Assembly (NCBI GenBank): GCA_964371305.1
Contig: CAYJLA010000004.1
Location: 3,481 to 67,480 of the forward strand
Length of the DNA stretch: 64,000 bases
DNA from: CAYJLA01 sp964371305
Lineage (GTDB): Bacteria > Bacillota_I > Bacilli_A > RFN20 > CAG-826
Direction: 5' to 3'
In this document: positions 61,278-64,000 of the stretch, in pieces
How the letters are laid out: every line of letters begins with the position of its first letter
Position numbering within the stretch: position 1 is the stretch's first letter
Program-made: the position numbers and the translations under genes
Notes under the pieces: model-generated
The model's database searches: none
Seen by the model: the letters and a program-made list of their open reading frames with translations, nothing else
Told to the model about the DNA's origin: nothing

Positions 61278-63338
61278 ATGGACTTTTTTGCTAAACAAAT
61301 ACGTAATGTCGCTGTGTTGGGACATCAAAGCGTTGGTAAGACGACTTTGGTGGAAAACTTACATGCAGTAACAAATAACGTAAATCCGGGCTCTATTGAG
61401 AGAAAGAACACAATAAGCGATCATCTAGTAGAAGAAAAAAATCGTTTAAGTAGTACAAGCCTCTCTGTGGTGCCTATTTTTTATAAGGATCATAAAGTTA
61501 ATCTAATTGACATTCCAGGGAATGACGATTTCTTTTTTGAGGCCTTAGGAGTTGCTCGACTAATTAAAGGAGCTGTTTTAGTTGTAGATGCTGCAAAAGG
61601 TGTTGAAGTAGAAACGGTGAAACACTTTAATGTATTGAGAAAAAGAAACATTCCAACCTTTATTTATTTGAATAAAATGGATAAAGAAGAGGCTGATTAC
61701 GAACGCGTAATTGATGAAATTCAAACAAAATTAGGTAAGAAAGCATTATTATTTACTCTACCTATAGGTAAGAAAGAAAAATTCGACGGATTTGTTAATG
61801 TAGTCGATTTAAAAGCTAGAAAATTCAACGGCACTAATTGTGAAGATGATATAATTCATGACGATAAAAAAACAAAAGTTATGGAATTACATAACGCTAT
61901 TTGTGAACAAGTTGCAGTTAGTGATGACGTATTATTAGATAAATTCTTCAGTGGAGAGCAGTTGACAAAAGAAGAAATACACAAGTCATTGCGTGAAGGT
62001 GTATTAAATGGTGAATTCTCACCAATTATTGTCGGAAGTGCAACTAAGAAAATTGGTTTACATACTATGTTAGATATGTTTATTGACTTTTTACCTTCTC
62101 CAGAAGATTTAAAACCATATGAAGGTAAGGATGAAAATGATAATGTTGTCATAAGAAAAACTGATGCAAATGAGTCATTTTCAGCATATGTATTCAAAAC
62201 AAGTTATAACTCTTATACAGGTGTAGTATCTTTGCTAAAAGTAAATTCTGGTACACTTAGCCAAGGTGATGAAGTATATTGTCCTAATAGCGAAACAACT
62301 ATGAAAGTAGGAGCTATGTTCTTTTTATCTGGTGCTACGCAAACTCCTGTATCTTCAGTTCATGCTGGAGACATAGTTGCTATTCCAAAGTTAGAAGGTA
62401 TTAATACTGGTTTTACACTTTGTAGCAAAAATGACGTTATCAAGTATGAACCGGTTAAATATCCAACAGCCGTATACTTTACTGCAATTTCCACTACTAA
62501 CAAAAACGATGAAGAAAAAATTGGTACAGTATTAGGTAAAATTAAATTAGAAGATCCTTGTTTAGAAATTAAAAGAAACCACGAAACAAAACAACTATTG
62601 TTAGGTGGTACAAGCGAAACTCATGTCGCTTATATATTAGAAAAAATTAAACTTAACTACAATATTGTTTTAGACACAGCTCCACCTAAGGTTATTTATA
62701 GAGAAACAATCAAAGGTAAAGGAGAAGCTGAAGGAAGATATGTTAAACAATCTGGCGGAAGTGGTTTTTATGGCGTTGTTTCTATGAAGTTTGAAAAAAA
62801 TGATACTGATGAAAATATATTTACAGAAGAAATTTTTGGTGGCTCAGTACCAAGAAATTATTGGCCAGCTGCTGAAAAGGGATTTCATGAATCAACTAAA
62901 GAAGGATTGCTTGCAGGCTTCCCTGTAATAGGAGTGAAAGCCATCTTATTCGATGGAAAGTATCATGCAGTTGATTCAAATGAACAAGCATTTAAAATGG
63001 CTGCAATTCTTGCTTTTAGAGAGGCTTACAACAAATGCTCGCCGACCATACTAGAACCTATCATATTAATGAAGATTAATGTTAACCAAGAACATGTTGG
63101 TAACGTAATGTCTGACTTAACTAATAGACGCGCTAGAATTATGAACATGGAAGAAGAAAACGATACAAGCGTCATTACAGCTCTTGCGCCTGAATCAGAA
63201 ATATTGGATTATGTATCAAAATTACGTACTCTGACTCAAGGAAGTGGCTATTTCAATATTAAATTTGACTCATATCAAGAAGTTCCAAAACACTTGATCG
63301 ATGACGTTATAAAAAATAATTCACTACTAAATAAATAA
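61278..63338 (+). CDS. EF-G-like translation GTPase (FusA2 type)
   Basis: The 686-aa GTPase has the five-domain plan of EF-G. G1 is GHQSVGKTT and G4 is NKMD. G3 reads D-I-P-G-N-D-D-F at 78-85, so Asn82 replaces the catalytic His; this EF-G-like family often has Tyr there. The role of these second EF-G-like proteins is unsettled. A canonical fusA is expected elsewhere. A strong Shine-Dalgarno (AAGGAGG) is present. It is followed 16 bp later by a small unknown gene. Confidence 0.9.
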   Translation: MDFFAKQIRNVAVLGHQSVGKTTLVENLHAVTNNVNPGSIERKNTISDHLVEEKNRLSSTSLSVVPIFYKDHKVNLIDIPGNDDFFFEALGVARLIKGAVLVVDAAKGVEVETVKHFNVLRKRNIPTFIYLNKMDKEEADYERVIDEIQTKLGKKALLFTLPIGKKEKFDGFVNVVDLKARKFNGTNCEDDIIHDDKKTKVMELHNAICEQVAVSDDVLLDKFFSGEQLTKEEIHKSLREGVLNGEFSPIIVGSATKKIGLHTMLDMFIDFLPSPEDLKPYEGKDENDNVVIRKTDANESFSAYVFKTSYNSYTGVVSLLKVNSGTLSQGDEVYCPNSETTMKVGAMFFLSGATQTPVSSVHAGDIVAIPKLEGINTGFTLCSKNDVIKYEPVKYPTAVYFTAISTTNKNDEEKIGTVLGKIKLEDPCLEIKRNHETKQLLLGGTSETHVAYILEKIKLNYNIVLDTAPPKVIYRETIKGKGEAEGRYVKQSGGSGFYGVVSMKFEKNDTDENIFTEEIFGGSVPRNYWPAAEKGFHESTKEGLLAGFPVIGVKAILFDGKYHAVDSNEQAFKMAAILAFREAYNKCSPTILEPIILMKINVNQEHVGNVMSDLTNRRARIMNMEEENDTSVITALAPESEILDYVSKLRTLTQGSGYFNIKFDSYQEVPKHLIDDVIKNNSLLNK

Positions 63339-63354
63339 TAAAAGGAGAAATATT

Positions 63355-63735
63355 ATGAACTACACAGAACAAGAATTATTCGAACTAAATGAAATGATTG
63401 TTGAAGAAGGGACAGTCGTTGATAGATTTAGTTGTACATTATTTGCTGATATTAATGGACAAGAACAAAAAATTGCAAAAAGAAAATTTCACACAAAAGA
63501 TCTAGTTGGTAAAGGTTATATTGGTTTTGATGCATATAATCATAACGTTAGTCAGGAAATTACTGATAGAATTAGAATTACTCACATTGGAAGAGACGAA
63601 GTTACACTATTTGTAAGAACACCTGCTAAAGGAAACATTCCTATAATGCATAAAATCAAAGTTGGAGGAAAACTAATAATTGATAAAGATACTGGAAAAG
63701 GTGTTATATATCGATTAGTAACAGTCGTTAAATAA
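63355..63735 (+). CDS. Unknown 126-aa protein, partner of the EF-G-like gene
   Basis: The soluble 126-aa product has an acidic helix at the start, then a beta-rich body (KIAKRKFHTKDLVGKGYIGF, then EVTLFVRTP). I recognise no family, and no signal or membrane segment. AAGGAG is the ribosome site. It shares a transcript with the EF-G-like gene and is closed by a good terminator, so its job is probably linked to translation (inference). Confidence 0.75.
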   Translation: MNYTEQELFELNEMIVEEGTVVDRFSCTLFADINGQEQKIAKRKFHTKDLVGKGYIGFDAYNHNVSQEITDRIRITHIGRDEVTLFVRTPAKGNIPIMHKIKVGGKLIIDKDTGKGVIYRLVTVVK

Positions 63736-63739
63736 CTTA

Positions 63740-63769
63740 AAAAGAAGCATAGTAATGCTTCTTTTTTTA
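63740..63769 (+). terminator. Terminator after the EF-G-like unit
   Basis: An 11-bp stem with loop AGTA, followed by a T-run; it closes the two-gene unit. Confidence 0.85.
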
Positions 63770-63793
63770 TGTTGAACATATATTCATTATCAA

Positions 63794-63826
63794 TAAAAAA
63801 GCAACCATATTGGTTGCTATTTTTTG
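63794..63826 (-). terminator. Terminator of the tRNA-Asp/tRNA-Phe transcript
   Basis: A perfect 8-bp stem, AGCAACCA at 63800-63807 with 63811-63818, loop of 3 nt. On the minus strand it is followed by six T. Confidence 0.8.
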
Positions 63827-63831
63827 TTAGG

Positions 63832-63907
<76 letters not shown>

Positions 63908-63921
63908 TTTTTAAAATAAAA

Positions 63922-63997
63922 TGGCGGACCAGACGGGAATCGAACCCGCGATCTTCTCCGTGACAGGGAGACATGTTAACCGCTACACCACTGGTCC
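63922..63997 (-). tRNA. tRNA-Asp(GTC)
   Basis: On the minus strand, acceptor GGACCAG/CTGGTCC with discriminator G, anticodon loop CTGTCAC (GTC), and a normal TTCGATT T-loop. CCA is encoded. It lies 14 bp upstream of tRNA-Phe on the same transcript. Confidence 0.95.
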
Positions 63998-64000
63998 ACT

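Overview
The window is an AT-rich (roughly 30% GC by eye), gene-dense chromosome segment of a low-GC Bacillota/Mycoplasmatota-type bacterium. The gene content and order (rimP-nusA-ylxR-infB-rbfA, truB-ribF-rpsO-pnp, comEA-comEC-holA, lepA-hemW, alaS-ruvX-DUF1292-greA) are those of the Bacilli. UGA is used as a true stop (for example the first chromate-transporter gene and the RNase J-like gene), so the code is standard rather than the Mycoplasma code. Small transporters, an intracellular pullulanase and amylomaltase, and surface starch-binding-like proteins suggest a gut fermenter of the Acholeplasmatales/Izemoplasmatales/RF39/Erysipelotrichia type; the exact lineage is inference. A run of ten Ns in pnp shows the sequence is a draft or metagenome assembly. 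No phage, IS element, CRISPR array or plasmid signature was seen.

Layout. 1-2.4 kb: an ABC-2 permease (cut by the window edge) and a glycosyltransferase-ABC ATPase fusion. 2.5-11.5 kb: a lipoprotein, then hemW, a small membrane protein, a degenerate Fic-like protein, lepA, a RecB-nuclease/Rad3-helicase fusion and fmt. 11.6-16 kb: rpsT facing holA-comEC-comEA, then greA. 16.1-20.8 kb: a two-gene chromate-type transporter facing DUF1292-ruvX-alaS, with a compact alanine T-box. 20.8-26 kb: pdp-dtd-mnmA and an rRNA m5C methyltransferase. 25.1-33.6 kb: a seven-gene unit of phosphodiesterase, RNase J-like protein, ftsK, acpS, pullulanase, OB-like protein and plsC. 33.7-46.8 kb: the conserved nusA-to-pnp locus, interrupted at two points by paralogous surface proteins. 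47-50.8 kb: an amino-acid ABC importer, a flavin/Fe-S protein and an acyltransferase homologue. 50.9-64 kb: typA, a HEPN-CBS protein, a DUF4422 protein, tRNA-Thr, a lipoprotein, rimO-malQ, cls, a zinc phospholipase-like gene, an EF-G-like GTPase with an unknown partner, and tRNA-Phe and tRNA-Asp.

How the genes work together. Most genes are translation, RNA-processing and replication housekeeping. An alpha-glucan theme links the two surface proteins, whose promoters share a LacI/CcpA-type operator over the -35 region, with the cytoplasmic pullulanase and 4-alpha-glucanotransferase. Two kinds of translation start are visible. Most genes have a clear Shine-Dalgarno sequence. Six have none and instead carry a -10 box exactly 6 nt before the ATG, with a seventh at 7 nt, which predicts leaderless mRNAs.

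Most worth a second look: the leaderless-start pattern, the paralogous surface proteins placed at breaks in the nusA-pnp locus, the compact T-box with a GCC-bearing hairpin loop, the degenerate Fic-wHTH and RNase J-like proteins, the GT32-ABC fusion, and the HEPN-CBS protein.
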